From contig QNAP01000062.1 of the NCBI GenBank assembly GCA_003641795.1, positions 1 through 8,603 on the forward strand: a stretch of DNA of 8,603 nucleotides, read 5' to 3'. The notes beneath the pieces were generated by a model. It saw only the letters and a program-made list of their open reading frames with translations, had not been told where the DNA came from and did not search any database. Origin of the DNA: Thermotogae bacterium. Its GTDB lineage: Bacteria > Thermotogota > Thermotogae > UBA12178. Shown piece by piece: positions 1-5,436 of the stretch. The translations under genes were made by a program, and so were the position numbers. Positions within the stretch are counted from its first letter, which is position 1. Each line of letters opens with the position of its first letter.

Positions 1-1
1 G

Positions 2-232
2 AGAGTAAGAAATCCAACCTGGAAAAAGATAAAACGAATGTACGAAGAGAACAAAGAAAAATACAAAGACAGATACGTAGTGGAGCAAGTGATTAGGAAA
101 GATGAAGAACGCGTACGGGCAATAGGAAAGGACAAAGAGCCTGGAAATGGGAAAAAGAGTGTTAGGGTAAAGGTAATAGCGTAGAACTGGGTGCAGGCGA
201 TGAATTTTTTGTGTTTCTTGTTAGAGGGATGA
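2..232 (+). pseudogene. Decayed 3' end of a DDE transposase (IS4/IS5-superfamily-like)
   Basis: The 5' part lies left of the window. The frame starting at base 2 reads a basic protein tail (RVRNPTWKKIKRMYEENKEK, then YKDRYVVEQVI) up to codon 92-94. Dropping one base near 95 continues it as GKMKNAYGQ before a stop at 123-125. Only with this correction does the IS4-type signature Y-(2)-R-(3)-E-(6)-K appear: Tyr codon 62-64, Arg 71-73, the presumed catalytic Glu 83-85, and Lys 105-107. Further fragments (ERTKSLEMGKRVLG in the shifted frame, and NWVQAMNFLCFLLEG in the original frame ending at 230-232) look like the rest of the same C-terminus. I infer a dead insertion-sequence remnant. No terminal inverted repeat can be assigned because only one end is visible, and the exact IS family is uncertain. 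Confidence 0.6.
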
Positions 233-298
233 ACATCTTATCACGCAGGTTTTTTTACGTTATGCCTCCAGGAATTTTCGAATACACTCCTGCCAGTG
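233..298. other. Short non-coding gap between IS remnant and promoter
   Basis: No open frame or strong structure is seen here. A run of seven T at about 250-256 has no convincing hairpin in front of it. The right end of the decayed insertion sequence probably lies in this stretch, but its boundary cannot be placed. Confidence 0.4.
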
Positions 299-327
299 TT
301 GACAACACCAGAAACTTAAGGTACAAT
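299..327 (+). promoter_or_regulatory. Sigma-70-type promoter for tRNA-Lys and the infC operon
   Basis: A perfect -35 box TTGACA (299-304) and a near-perfect -10 box TACAAT (322-327) are separated by exactly 17 bases. Transcription would begin around 333-335, leaving a tRNA 5' leader of only about four nucleotides before position 338. This is the only good promoter seen upstream of the tRNA and infC, so both are probably made from it. Confidence 0.8.
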
Positions 328-337
328 CAAAAAGGCT

Positions 338-413
338 GGGCCGTTAGCTCAACAGGTAGAGCGGCTGATTCTTAATCAGTAGGCTGCAGGTTCGAGTCCT
401 GCACGGCCCACCA
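338..413 (+). tRNA. tRNA-Lys (anticodon CTT)
   Basis: A complete 76-nt cloverleaf can be drawn. The acceptor stem is GGGCCGT (338-344) with ACGGCCC (403-409), followed by discriminator A410 and an encoded CCA (411-413). The D stem is GCTC/GAGC. The anticodon stem is GCTGA (364-368) with TCAGT (376-380) around the loop TTCTTAA, which puts anticodon CTT at 371-373 and decodes AAG lysine. The variable loop is AGGCT. The T stem is GCAGG (386-390) with CCTGC (398-402) and a TTCGAGT loop. It lies directly downstream of a strong promoter and 120 bases before the proposed infC start, so it is probably processed from the 5' end of the infC operon transcript. Confidence 0.97.
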
Positions 414-533
414 AAAGGAAGTGGAGGCCACCCGGCTTCCCGCCCCAGCCGATTTTGGCGAAGGGCTAACATGAGGAGCATCTCTAAGGCGGGTGGTCAC
501 CCGCCTTTTTCTGTGTACACTGGAGGTGGGAAA
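414..533 (+). promoter_or_regulatory. infC operon leader with putative terminator/antiterminator switch
   Basis: Three alternative helices are visible. The first is an upstream hairpin, GGAAG (417-421) with CTTCC (436-440), with a nested TGG/CCA pairing. The second is an antiterminator, GGCCACCCG (426-434) with CGGGTGGTC (490-498), nine pairs including one G-U. The third is the terminator at 488-505. The second excludes both others, which is the logic of an attenuator. In Bacillus subtilis the infC-rpmI-rplT operon is controlled by L20 binding to a leader that ends in a terminator. An L20-responsive leader is therefore the natural hypothesis, but I cannot show the L20-binding rRNA mimic here. 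The terminator could instead mainly trim the tRNA transcript. Confidence 0.55.
488..510 (+). terminator. Intrinsic terminator in the infC leader
   Basis: A perfect inverted repeat, GGCGGGTG (488-495) and CACCCGCC (498-505), forms a GC-rich stem. Sterically it is seven pairs with a GGTC loop. It is followed immediately by five T (506-510). It sits between tRNA-Lys and the Shine-Dalgarno sequence of infC, so it would stop most transcripts unless antitermination or read-through occurs. Confidence 0.85.
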
Positions 534-536
534 ATT
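522..536 (+). promoter_or_regulatory. Strong Shine-Dalgarno and AUU start codon of infC
   Basis: GGAGGTGGG (522-530) is followed by AAA and then ATT (534-536), with seven bases between GGAGG and the ATT. No ATG, GTG or TTG in the infC frame lies at a suitable distance from this site. IF-3 itself discriminates against AUU initiation, so such a start gives negative autoregulation at the translational level. Confidence 0.7.
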
Positions 537-1049
537 AGCTCATCCAGCGATGTTCCCAAAAACCGGGAAATAAAAGTACCTCAGGTAAGACTGATCGACG
601 TGGATGGCAGGAATCTCGGTATTTACCAGACAAAGCAAGCGTTAGAGCTTGCGCGGGAGAAAGAGCTGGATCTCGTGTTAGTTGCACCCAACAGTGATCC
701 ACCTGTGGCGCGGATCATGGATTACGGTAAGTACAAGTACGAGAAGGAAAAGAAACAACGAGAGGCAAAGAGAAGGCAAAAACAAACAGAGCTGAAACAG
801 ATGAAGTTCCGTCTGAAGATAGACGATCACGATTTCTACACGAAGCTGAACCATGTGAAGCGGTTTCTCCAAAGAGGAGACAAAGTCAAAATCACGATAA
901 TGTTCCGCGGAAGGGAGATGGCCTTTACAGATCAGGGCCACAAGCTTCTCGAAAGGATACGTCAAGAACTGGAAGATATAGCAGAAGTTGAAACACCCCC
1001 TGTTTTGGAGGGGCGAGACATGCGTATGACACTCAAGCCAAAAAAGTGA
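534..1049 (+). CDS. infC: Translation initiation factor IF-3, probable AUU start
   Basis: IF-3 binds the 30S subunit, prevents premature joining of the 50S subunit and checks start-codon/initiator-tRNA pairing. The product from the ATT at 534 is 171 residues, normal for the family. It has the N-domain (VPQVRLIDVDG...LG), the linker signature RIMDYGKYKYEKEK (about residues 60-73), and the basic C-domain (MKFRLKIDDHDFYTK onward, with FRGREMAF). I chose ATT 534 because GGAGG at 522-526 sits seven bases before it and homology begins a few residues later (REIKVPQVR). An in-frame ATG at 471 would add 21 unrelated residues encoded across the terminator hairpin. A non-AUG AUU start is the classic infC autoregulation device known from E. 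coli. The next gene, rpmI, follows after 18 bases. The family assignment is certain; the start is likely. Confidence 0.93.
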   Translation: MSSSSDVPKNREIKVPQVRLIDVDGRNLGIYQTKQALELAREKELDLVLVAPNSDPPVARIMDYGKYKYEKEKKQREAKRRQKQTELKQMKFRLKIDDHDFYTKLNHVKRFLQRGDKVKITIMFRGREMAFTDQGHKLLERIRQELEDIAEVETPPVLEGRDMRMTLKPKK

Positions 1050-1067
1050 CCCCCTGGAGGTGTGAAC

Positions 1068-1271
1068 ATGGGCAAAAAGACTAAGATGAAAACACGTAAG
1101 ACCATGGCGAAGAGAATAAAGGTTTCTGGGAGCGGAAAGCTGATCCGAAGAAAGGCGGGGCGCGGACACAATACCGCAAAGAAAGGAAAGAAGAGATTGA
1201 GACAACTGCGTCAGGAAACGGTGGTCTCCAAAGCAATGGAAAAGCATGTCAGGAGATCTCTGGGACTGTGA
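1068..1271 (+). CDS. rpmI: 50S ribosomal protein L35
   Basis: This is a small, very basic protein of the large ribosomal subunit that contacts 23S rRNA. The 67-residue product has the L35 pattern: KMKTRKTMAKRIKVSGSGK at the N-terminus, then KLIRRKAGRGHNTAKK and a C-terminal basic helix. ATG 1068 is preferred because GGAGG (1056-1060) lies seven bases upstream. A GTG at 1062 in the same frame would be only one base from that ribosome site. It sits between infC and rplT, the conserved bacterial order, and is certainly co-transcribed with them. Confidence 0.97.
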   Translation: MGKKTKMKTRKTMAKRIKVSGSGKLIRRKAGRGHNTAKKGKKRLRQLRQETVVSKAMEKHVRRSLGL

Positions 1272-1282
1272 GGTGAGCAAAG

Positions 1283-1642
1283 ATGAGAGTTAAAACATCG
1301 GTTACGTGGAGAAGGAAAAGAAAGAAGATCCTCAAGAGCGCCAAAGGCTACAGGGGAGCTTTGAGCAGACGCTACAGATTGGCAAAGCAGATGTACTACC
1401 GCTCCGGTGCTTTCGCCTTCAGAGGAAGAAAGGAAAAGAAAAGAAACTTCAGGCGTCTTTGGATAACACGGATCAACATAGCCGCAAGGAACGCGGGATT
1501 GAAGTACAGTGATTTGATACACGGACTCAAACTGGCGGGAGTCAATATAAACCGCAAGATGCTGGCGGAACTTGCGGTACATGATGTGGAGGCATTCAAC
1601 GCTTACGTTGAAGTAGCTAAAGAAGCCCTATCGAGAAAATGA
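1283..1642 (+). CDS. rplT: 50S ribosomal protein L20
   Basis: L20 is an early-assembly 23S rRNA-binding protein and, in several bacteria, the autoregulator of this operon. The 119-residue protein has the usual length. It shows the long basic N-terminal extension (RRKRKKILKSAKGYRGALSR, about residues 10-29), the RGRKEKKRNFRRLWITRINIAAR core (about 47-69), and the globular C-domain (GLKYSDLIHGL, then VNINRKMLAELA). The start at 1283 follows GAGGTGA after a 6-base spacer. It begins 11 bases after rpmI. Its TGA stop overlaps the ATG of the next gene (ATGA, 1639-1642), an unusual direct coupling of a ribosomal protein gene to an isoprenoid gene. Confidence 0.98.
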   Translation: MRVKTSVTWRRKRKKILKSAKGYRGALSRRYRLAKQMYYRSGAFAFRGRKEKKRNFRRLWITRINIAARNAGLKYSDLIHGLKLAGVNINRKMLAELAVHDVEAFNAYVEVAKEALSRK

Positions 1643-2319
1643 AATTTATGAATGTAGCGGTATTACTGGCAGCAGGAGACGGGATACGTTTTGGAGGATA
1701 CAAGCAATTCGAAAAGATCGGGGGTAGGATGGTTTACACCTACCCTCTTTCGGTTCTTCAGGAAATGGGATTGTTTGAAAGAATTGTCATCGTTCTTCCC
1801 TCGAGTGAACATTTCAACGTTGTCAAAGAAAACGTGGAGAAGATCGTGGGGGGGAAAACACGTCAGGAATCATCCCGCTTGGCGGTGAAATATCTTCGCG
1901 AAACTGCTCTTCCACCAGACTCTTTGGTTTTGGTACACGATGCGGTTCGCCCCTTTCTGAAGAAAGAAGGAGTCATAAAGGTGATGGAGGCGGCTCAGAA
2001 ATGTGGCGCCGCTACCGTCGGAAAATACAGCACCGACACCGTCTATTTTGCCGGAGAAACCATCTCACTTCTGGATAGAGAAAAGATTTTCTTGGCGGAA
2101 ACACCGCAAGTCTTCCGCTTCGATTTGCTGGAAGAAGGACACGAAAGAGCATTGCGTGATGGATTCAGCGCAACCGACGATATCTCCCTGGTGTTGAGGA
2201 TCGGTGTAACCCCGCAATTGGTGGAATCAGATTGGTTCAACTTGAAACTCACTACACGGCGGGATATTGAGCTCTTCAACCTGCTGCTGAAGAGCGGTAT
2301 TAGATCAAAGCTCCGATGA
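1639..2319 (+). CDS. ispD: 2-C-methyl-D-erythritol 4-phosphate cytidylyltransferase (IspD family)
   Basis: IspD joins CTP and methylerythritol 4-phosphate to CDP-methylerythritol in the cytoplasmic non-mevalonate isoprenoid pathway. The 226-residue protein has a nucleotide-binding start (VLLAAGDGIRFGGYKQF, residues 8-24), GGKTRQES (71-78), HDAVRPF (100-106), TPQVFRFDLL (155-164), ATDDISLV (178-185) and NLKLTTRRDIEL (201-212). Lys22, Asp101 and Lys203 align with known active-site positions of the family. The loop between Arg17 and Lys22 is two residues shorter than usual and has GGY in place of the usual residues before Lys, which recalls MobA/MocA-type proteins, but all later motifs are IspD. 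ATG 1639 overlaps the rplT stop; ATG 1648 (MNVAVLLAAG) is an equally plausible start. The last 20 bases overlap the convergent neighbour. Confidence 0.85.
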   Translation: MKFMNVAVLLAAGDGIRFGGYKQFEKIGGRMVYTYPLSVLQEMGLFERIVIVLPSSEHFNVVKENVEKIVGGKTRQESSRLAVKYLRETALPPDSLVLVHDAVRPFLKKEGVIKVMEAAQKCGAATVGKYSTDTVYFAGETISLLDREKIFLAETPQVFRFDLLEEGHERALRDGFSATDDISLVLRIGVTPQLVESDWFNLKLTTRRDIELFNLLLKSGIRSKLR

Positions 2320-2974
2320 GGAAAACCGGTGAAAGAATTGCCCCTACAATAATGCCCCAGTCGCCAAGGTTTAGAAGCGGCAAAATGAAGAACACCAACG
2401 TTTCCAACTCCACGAGGATTGGCAGAGGCCAGAAGGGAACGTCTTCGCTGAAGAATGCCGTTTCGATCTTGCCGAGGAGGCCAGAGTGTCTTACCGCTTC
2501 GCTTCGACCGTGTTGGTTTCGACCTTCCACTAAGCGCTTGTATCCCACCCACATGGCTCCATTGTAAAAAGTGATGAAAATGAAAGCAAAGAGGATCAGC
2601 CACTCTTTTCCAAGAGAAACGTACCGGTAGGTGAGCCCAATTAACGCACCGTAGTTACGCAACGAATCGCCCGTGACCTCCAATCCCATGCCCAATTTGG
2701 TGAGACGACCAGTGGCTCGAGCCACAGGACCGTCAGCACAGTCGAAAAAGTATGCCAGTTCGAAGAGAAGGGCCCCCAGAAAAAGACTCGAATAATCCCG
2801 CCCGAATGCGAAATTCGCCACACTGGCAACAGTAAAAGCAAGGGAAAAAAGCGATATAATGTTGGGATGCCATCCGATGCTTAAGAAGAATTCTATCACC
2901 GGTTTGTACAAGGGTTCCAAAACGAAATAAGTCCACAAAGACCTCTTTTTCGGAAGGAATTCTTCAATGTTCAA
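2300..2974 (-). CDS. CDP-alcohol phosphotransferase family membrane protein
   Basis: Members of this family move a phospho-alcohol from a CDP-alcohol to a hydroxyl acceptor, releasing CMP, inside the membrane. The 224-residue protein is strongly hydrophobic, with roughly six membrane segments. Its motif is D78-x2-D81-G-x2-A-R86-x8-G95-x3-E99-x3-D103. The third acidic position is Glu, where the family consensus is Asp. The start is a TTG at 2974, supported by GAGGGAGAG seven bases upstream; it overlaps the end of the cytidylyltransferase gene by 11 bases. The cytidylyltransferase next door probably makes its CDP substrate. The alcohol and acceptor are unknown: candidates are a polar lipid head group or an inositol-phosphate solute like the di-myo-inositol phosphate of thermophiles. 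The gene ends inside ispD. Confidence 0.88.
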   Translation of the reverse strand: MNIEEFLPKKRSLWTYFVLEPLYKPVIEFFLSIGWHPNIISLFSLAFTVASVANFAFGRDYSSLFLGALLFELAYFFDCADGPVARATGRLTKLGMGLEVTGDSLRNYGALIGLTYRYVSLGKEWLILFAFIFITFYNGAMWVGYKRLVEGRNQHGRSEAVRHSGLLGKIETAFFSEDVPFWPLPILVELETLVFFILPLLNLGDWGIIVGAILSPVFLIGALI

Positions 2975-3650
2975 GGTTGTTCTCTCCCTCGAACAGACTC
3001 CACGCCTTCGTGAGGTCTTCGGGGAAATCTACTTCTATACAGCTCCCCAAGCCAACATCAACGGCTTTAAACCTGTGTCCTCGCTCGATGGTCATCTCCA
3101 CAGCCTTCTCAAAGTAATCCCTCGCATCACACTTCCTCAATGCTTCTCTGAATACCTCAAAGGAGTGGCGAGTTATCTTGTTAACTCCAACGGCCTCTCC
3201 AACGCCTTTTACAGTTTTCGAGACGCGTTTCACGTAACCTTCAGTATCTACCTCGACTTTAACCTCTTCTTGGCCACACTCTTTGTACTCTACCGCCATG
3301 GCATTTTCGTCACATAAAGCCACCTTCCCCAACGCTTCTTCAGAGAACACCACATCACCATTTACCCAGAGGATATCATCCGGCTCGAGAAGTTCGAAAG
3401 CGCACAGAAGGCTCTTTGAAGTGTTCGTGGTGGTGAATCTGGGATTGTACACGTAGAGAATGTGAGGAAAGGCTTCCATGATGAGCTCCTTCTTGAACCC
3501 CACCACACCCACGATTTCATCGGCATGCTTCTTCAGCAGTCTGATCTGCCTTTCCAAGATGGTCTCTCTCCCAGGTATCTCCGAGAGACATTTGGGCATA
3601 CTCCGACCGAGCCGACTCCCAATTCCAGCTATCAAGATCACAGCTTTCAT
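2964..3650 (-). CDS. LicC-like nucleotidyltransferase (putative phospho-alcohol cytidylyltransferase)
   Basis: The 228-residue protein is a single-domain nucleotidyltransferase. It has the glycine-rich loop and lysine (AGIGSRLGRSMPK, residues 8-20), the NPRFTTTNTSKSLL segment (69-82) typical of the phosphocholine cytidylyltransferase/COG1213 group, the metal-binding NGDVVF (97-102) and the second acidic site EVDFPEDL (206-213). I infer that it activates a phosphorylated small alcohol with CTP, because the next gene is a CDP-alcohol phosphotransferase; the substrate is unknown. ATG 3650 overlaps the previous stop by four bases and has a G-rich ribosome site (GGGTGGGG) upstream. Extending the frame to 3842 would add 64 residues overlapping the FAD gene and is rejected. 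It is not a good match to MocA, despite lying beside a molybdenum-hydroxylase-type subunit. Confidence 0.85.
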   Translation of the reverse strand: MKAVILIAGIGSRLGRSMPKCLSEIPGRETILERQIRLLKKHADEIVGVVGFKKELIMEAFPHILYVYNPRFTTTNTSKSLLCAFELLEPDDILWVNGDVVFSEEALGKVALCDENAMAVEYKECGQEEVKVEVDTEGYVKRVSKTVKGVGEAVGVNKITRHSFEVFREALRKCDARDYFEKAVEMTIERGHRFKAVDVGLGSCIEVDFPEDLTKAWSLFEGENNLEH

Positions 3651-4507
3651 TCTCTTACCCCACCCTTCAAATAACGATGAAGGTACTTCACGACCCGCCT
3701 CACGACTTCTCCTCTGTACCACGCACTCGCGCGGATGTCGTCTATGGGGGAAATGTAATCCAAAACCTTGCCGGACAGGTATTCGAAAGTAGATTCCGTG
3801 AGTTTGGTACCGAGCAATTCCTTTTCTAACTCGAGGGGGCAAACCACGGTTGGTGCAACAGATCCCAGAGCTATCCGCATTTCCTCGATGGCGCCGTTCT
3901 TCAGCTTGATCAGTGCGCCAACACTCGCCACAGATATAGCCATGGCGGAACGTTGACCGATCTTCACGAAGGCGAAGAGAGAATCTTGTGGTGGTACTTT
4001 CAAAGAGACAGATCTGACGTACTCTCCCCGTTCCAATACCACCTGACCTGGTCCTTTTACGAAATCCTTCACGCTGACTGTTCTTCTTCCAACTTCACTG
4101 CAGATCTCGACGACACCATCCAACAAATAGGTTACGAGGAGACCGTCTCCAGCTGGTGATGCGTTTACGATGTTTCCCACCAACGTTCCCCTGTTTCTGA
4201 TCTGCGTTGATCCTATTTGTGAAACCGCCTCACACAAGATGGGAACCTTGCGGCAAATCTGCTCGTCTCCGAGGATCTCAGAGTAAGTTGTAGCTGCCAT
4301 GATGGTGACACGGTTGTCATTCAGCTTCACACCTTTCAAACTGCTGATGTTATTCACACTGCTCAAAGCATCGACTTCCAGTTTTTTTGTCCTGAGTTTG
4401 ACCATCACATCGGTTAAGCCAGCCACGGGAATCGCACCTTTTGATAACGTGAAGAGCAACTCTCTCTCGGTTGAAGGCATGTAAAAAGCAAAGCACTGTG
4501 ACTTCAT
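3647..4507 (-). CDS. FAD-binding subunit of xanthine dehydrogenase/CO dehydrogenase family
   Basis: In molybdenum hydroxylases this subunit carries FAD and passes electrons from the Fe-S subunit to NAD or another acceptor. The 286-residue product has the usual length: an N-terminal FAD_binding_5-type domain (about 1-170) and a C-terminal CO_deh_flav_C-type domain (about 175-280, with AMAISVASVGALIKL and MRIALGSVAPT). The two FAD pyrophosphate loops are recognisable but altered: AGLTDVMV (29-36), where the family usually has AGGTD, and TLVGNIVNASPAGD (108-121), where it usually has GGN. No Fe-S or molybdopterin subunit is in the window. It starts at ATG 4507, overlapping the permease stop by four bases, with GAGGTGAC just upstream. 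The permeases suggest a purine or nucleoside link. The family is clear; the electron partner is unknown. Confidence 0.87.
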   Translation of the reverse strand: MKSQCFAFYMPSTERELLFTLSKGAIPVAGLTDVMVKLRTKKLEVDALSSVNNISSLKGVKLNDNRVTIMAATTYSEILGDEQICRKVPILCEAVSQIGSTQIRNRGTLVGNIVNASPAGDGLLVTYLLDGVVEICSEVGRRTVSVKDFVKGPGQVVLERGEYVRSVSLKVPPQDSLFAFVKIGQRSAMAISVASVGALIKLKNGAIEEMRIALGSVAPTVVCPLELEKELLGTKLTESTFEYLSGKVLDYISPIDDIRASAWYRGEVVRRVVKYLHRYLKGGVRE

Positions 4508-5436
4508 GTCACCTCTTCCTCCCTTGAAAAGGGAATACCCAAAGCGGTGGGTGCGTTGATCAATTTTCTTATGCGCTCACGCGAAGTGAAGACCACTGCG
4601 ATAACAGTGGCCAGATAAGGCATCATCTTGAGAATGTGCGCTGAAACGGTGGTTCCAGATACCTGTAAGTAGAACTGGAGTGCATCGATACCACCGAAAA
4701 GATAGGAAAAGAGAATGGCTTTCAGTGGATCCCAGGTTGAAAGTACCACCAACGCGACGGCTATCCATCCACGCTCAGCGGTCATGTTCTCTATCCACAT
4801 GGAGGCATACGCCAGGGAAAGATATGCTCCTCCCATGGCTGTCAGTGCTCCTCCAACGATGGTGTAGAAATATCTGTGCGCAAAGACATTTATACCTTTC
4901 GCATCTGCAGCTTCTGGCGTTTCTCCCACTGCTCGCAACGTAAGACCAGGCGACGTCTTGTAAATGAAAAACCACAGGAAGATTACAAGAAAGTAGGACG
5001 CGTAAACCAGTACATCATGGTTGAAAAACACGGGCCCCAAGATGGGAATATCTTTCAGAAGAGGGATCGGCAATTTCTCAAATCGTGAAGCAACGACCCC
5101 GATGTACGATTTACCCCAAAAACCGCTTAACCCCTTTCCCAACATGGCAATGGCAAGTCCAGTTACCACTTGATTCACTCGAAGTGTGACAGAGAAAAAA
5201 GCGTGAAGGGCGCCAAAAAGCGCACCCATAAGCAGTGCCATGATTACCGCCAGCAAAAGATTTCCCGTCGCGTAAACAACAGCAAATCCCGTAATAGCAC
5301 CCATAAGCATTATGCCTTCCAAACCTATGTTTAACACTCCAGAACGTTCTGTTAGAAGCTCCCCAAGGGTGGCGTAAAGAAGCGGAGTGCCTGATCTCAC
5401 AGCCGCTGTAGCAACGCTCACGATTCCATCAAGCAT
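4504..5436 (-). CDS. ABC transporter permease, nucleoside type (NupQ/YufQ-like)
   Basis: This is one of two different membrane subunits of a BmpA-type importer, a group that includes purine-nucleoside transporters such as Bacillus subtilis NupNOPQ. The 310-residue protein is polytopic (BPD_transp_2 type). It has the signature GELLTERSGVLNIGLEGIML (residues 25-44), conserved in this branch, and the cytoplasmic ATPase-contact segment GLTLRAVGETPEAADAKGIN (164-183). It starts at ATG 5436 with AAGGAG about nine bases upstream, overlapping the partner permease by eight bases. It ends in an ATGA overlap with the FAD subunit. No ATPase or substrate-binding gene is adjacent, so these must be encoded elsewhere. 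The substrate is inferred from family and context only. Confidence 0.9.
   Translation of the reverse strand: MLDGIVSVATAAVRSGTPLLYATLGELLTERSGVLNIGLEGIMLMGAITGFAVVYATGNLLLAVIMALLMGALFGALHAFFSVTLRVNQVVTGLAIAMLGKGLSGFWGKSYIGVVASRFEKLPIPLLKDIPILGPVFFNHDVLVYASYFLVIFLWFFIYKTSPGLTLRAVGETPEAADAKGINVFAHRYFYTIVGGALTAMGGAYLSLAYASMWIENMTAERGWIAVALVVLSTWDPLKAILFSYLFGGIDALQFYLQVSGTTVSAHILKMMPYLATVIAVVFTSRERIRKLINAPTALGIPFSREEEVT

Noticed and set aside
281..299. Inverted repeat CAGGA...TCCTG upstream of the promoter as a terminator or IS end
   Set aside because: It has only five pairs with a long loop, no T-run follows, and no matching second IS end is available.
471..533. ATG 471 as the start of infC, or a separate leader peptide
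   Set aside because: The frame has no stop before infC, the added residues do not resemble IF-3, and they are encoded across the terminator hairpin. The better ribosome site points to ATT 534. It is kept only as an alternative.
678..1280. 200-residue minus-strand frame across infC and rpmI
   Set aside because: It is antisense to two certain translation genes, and its Leu/Phe/Cys-rich content reflects the Lys/Arg codons of the real strand.
2043..2603. 186-residue minus-strand frame across ispD and the CDP-alcohol gene
   Set aside because: It overlaps two genes with full family motifs and has no domain or start signal of its own.
2964..3650. MocA-type molybdopterin cytidylyltransferase, suggested by the neighbouring molybdenum-hydroxylase subunit
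   Set aside because: The NPRFTTTNTSKSLL and NGDVVF segments fit the LicC/COG1213 group better than MocA, and the next gene is a CDP-alcohol phosphotransferase.
3651..3842. 64-residue N-terminal extension of the cytidylyltransferase
   Set aside because: The nucleotide-binding fold starts at MKAVILIAG (3650) and the extension lies inside the FAD-subunit gene in another frame.
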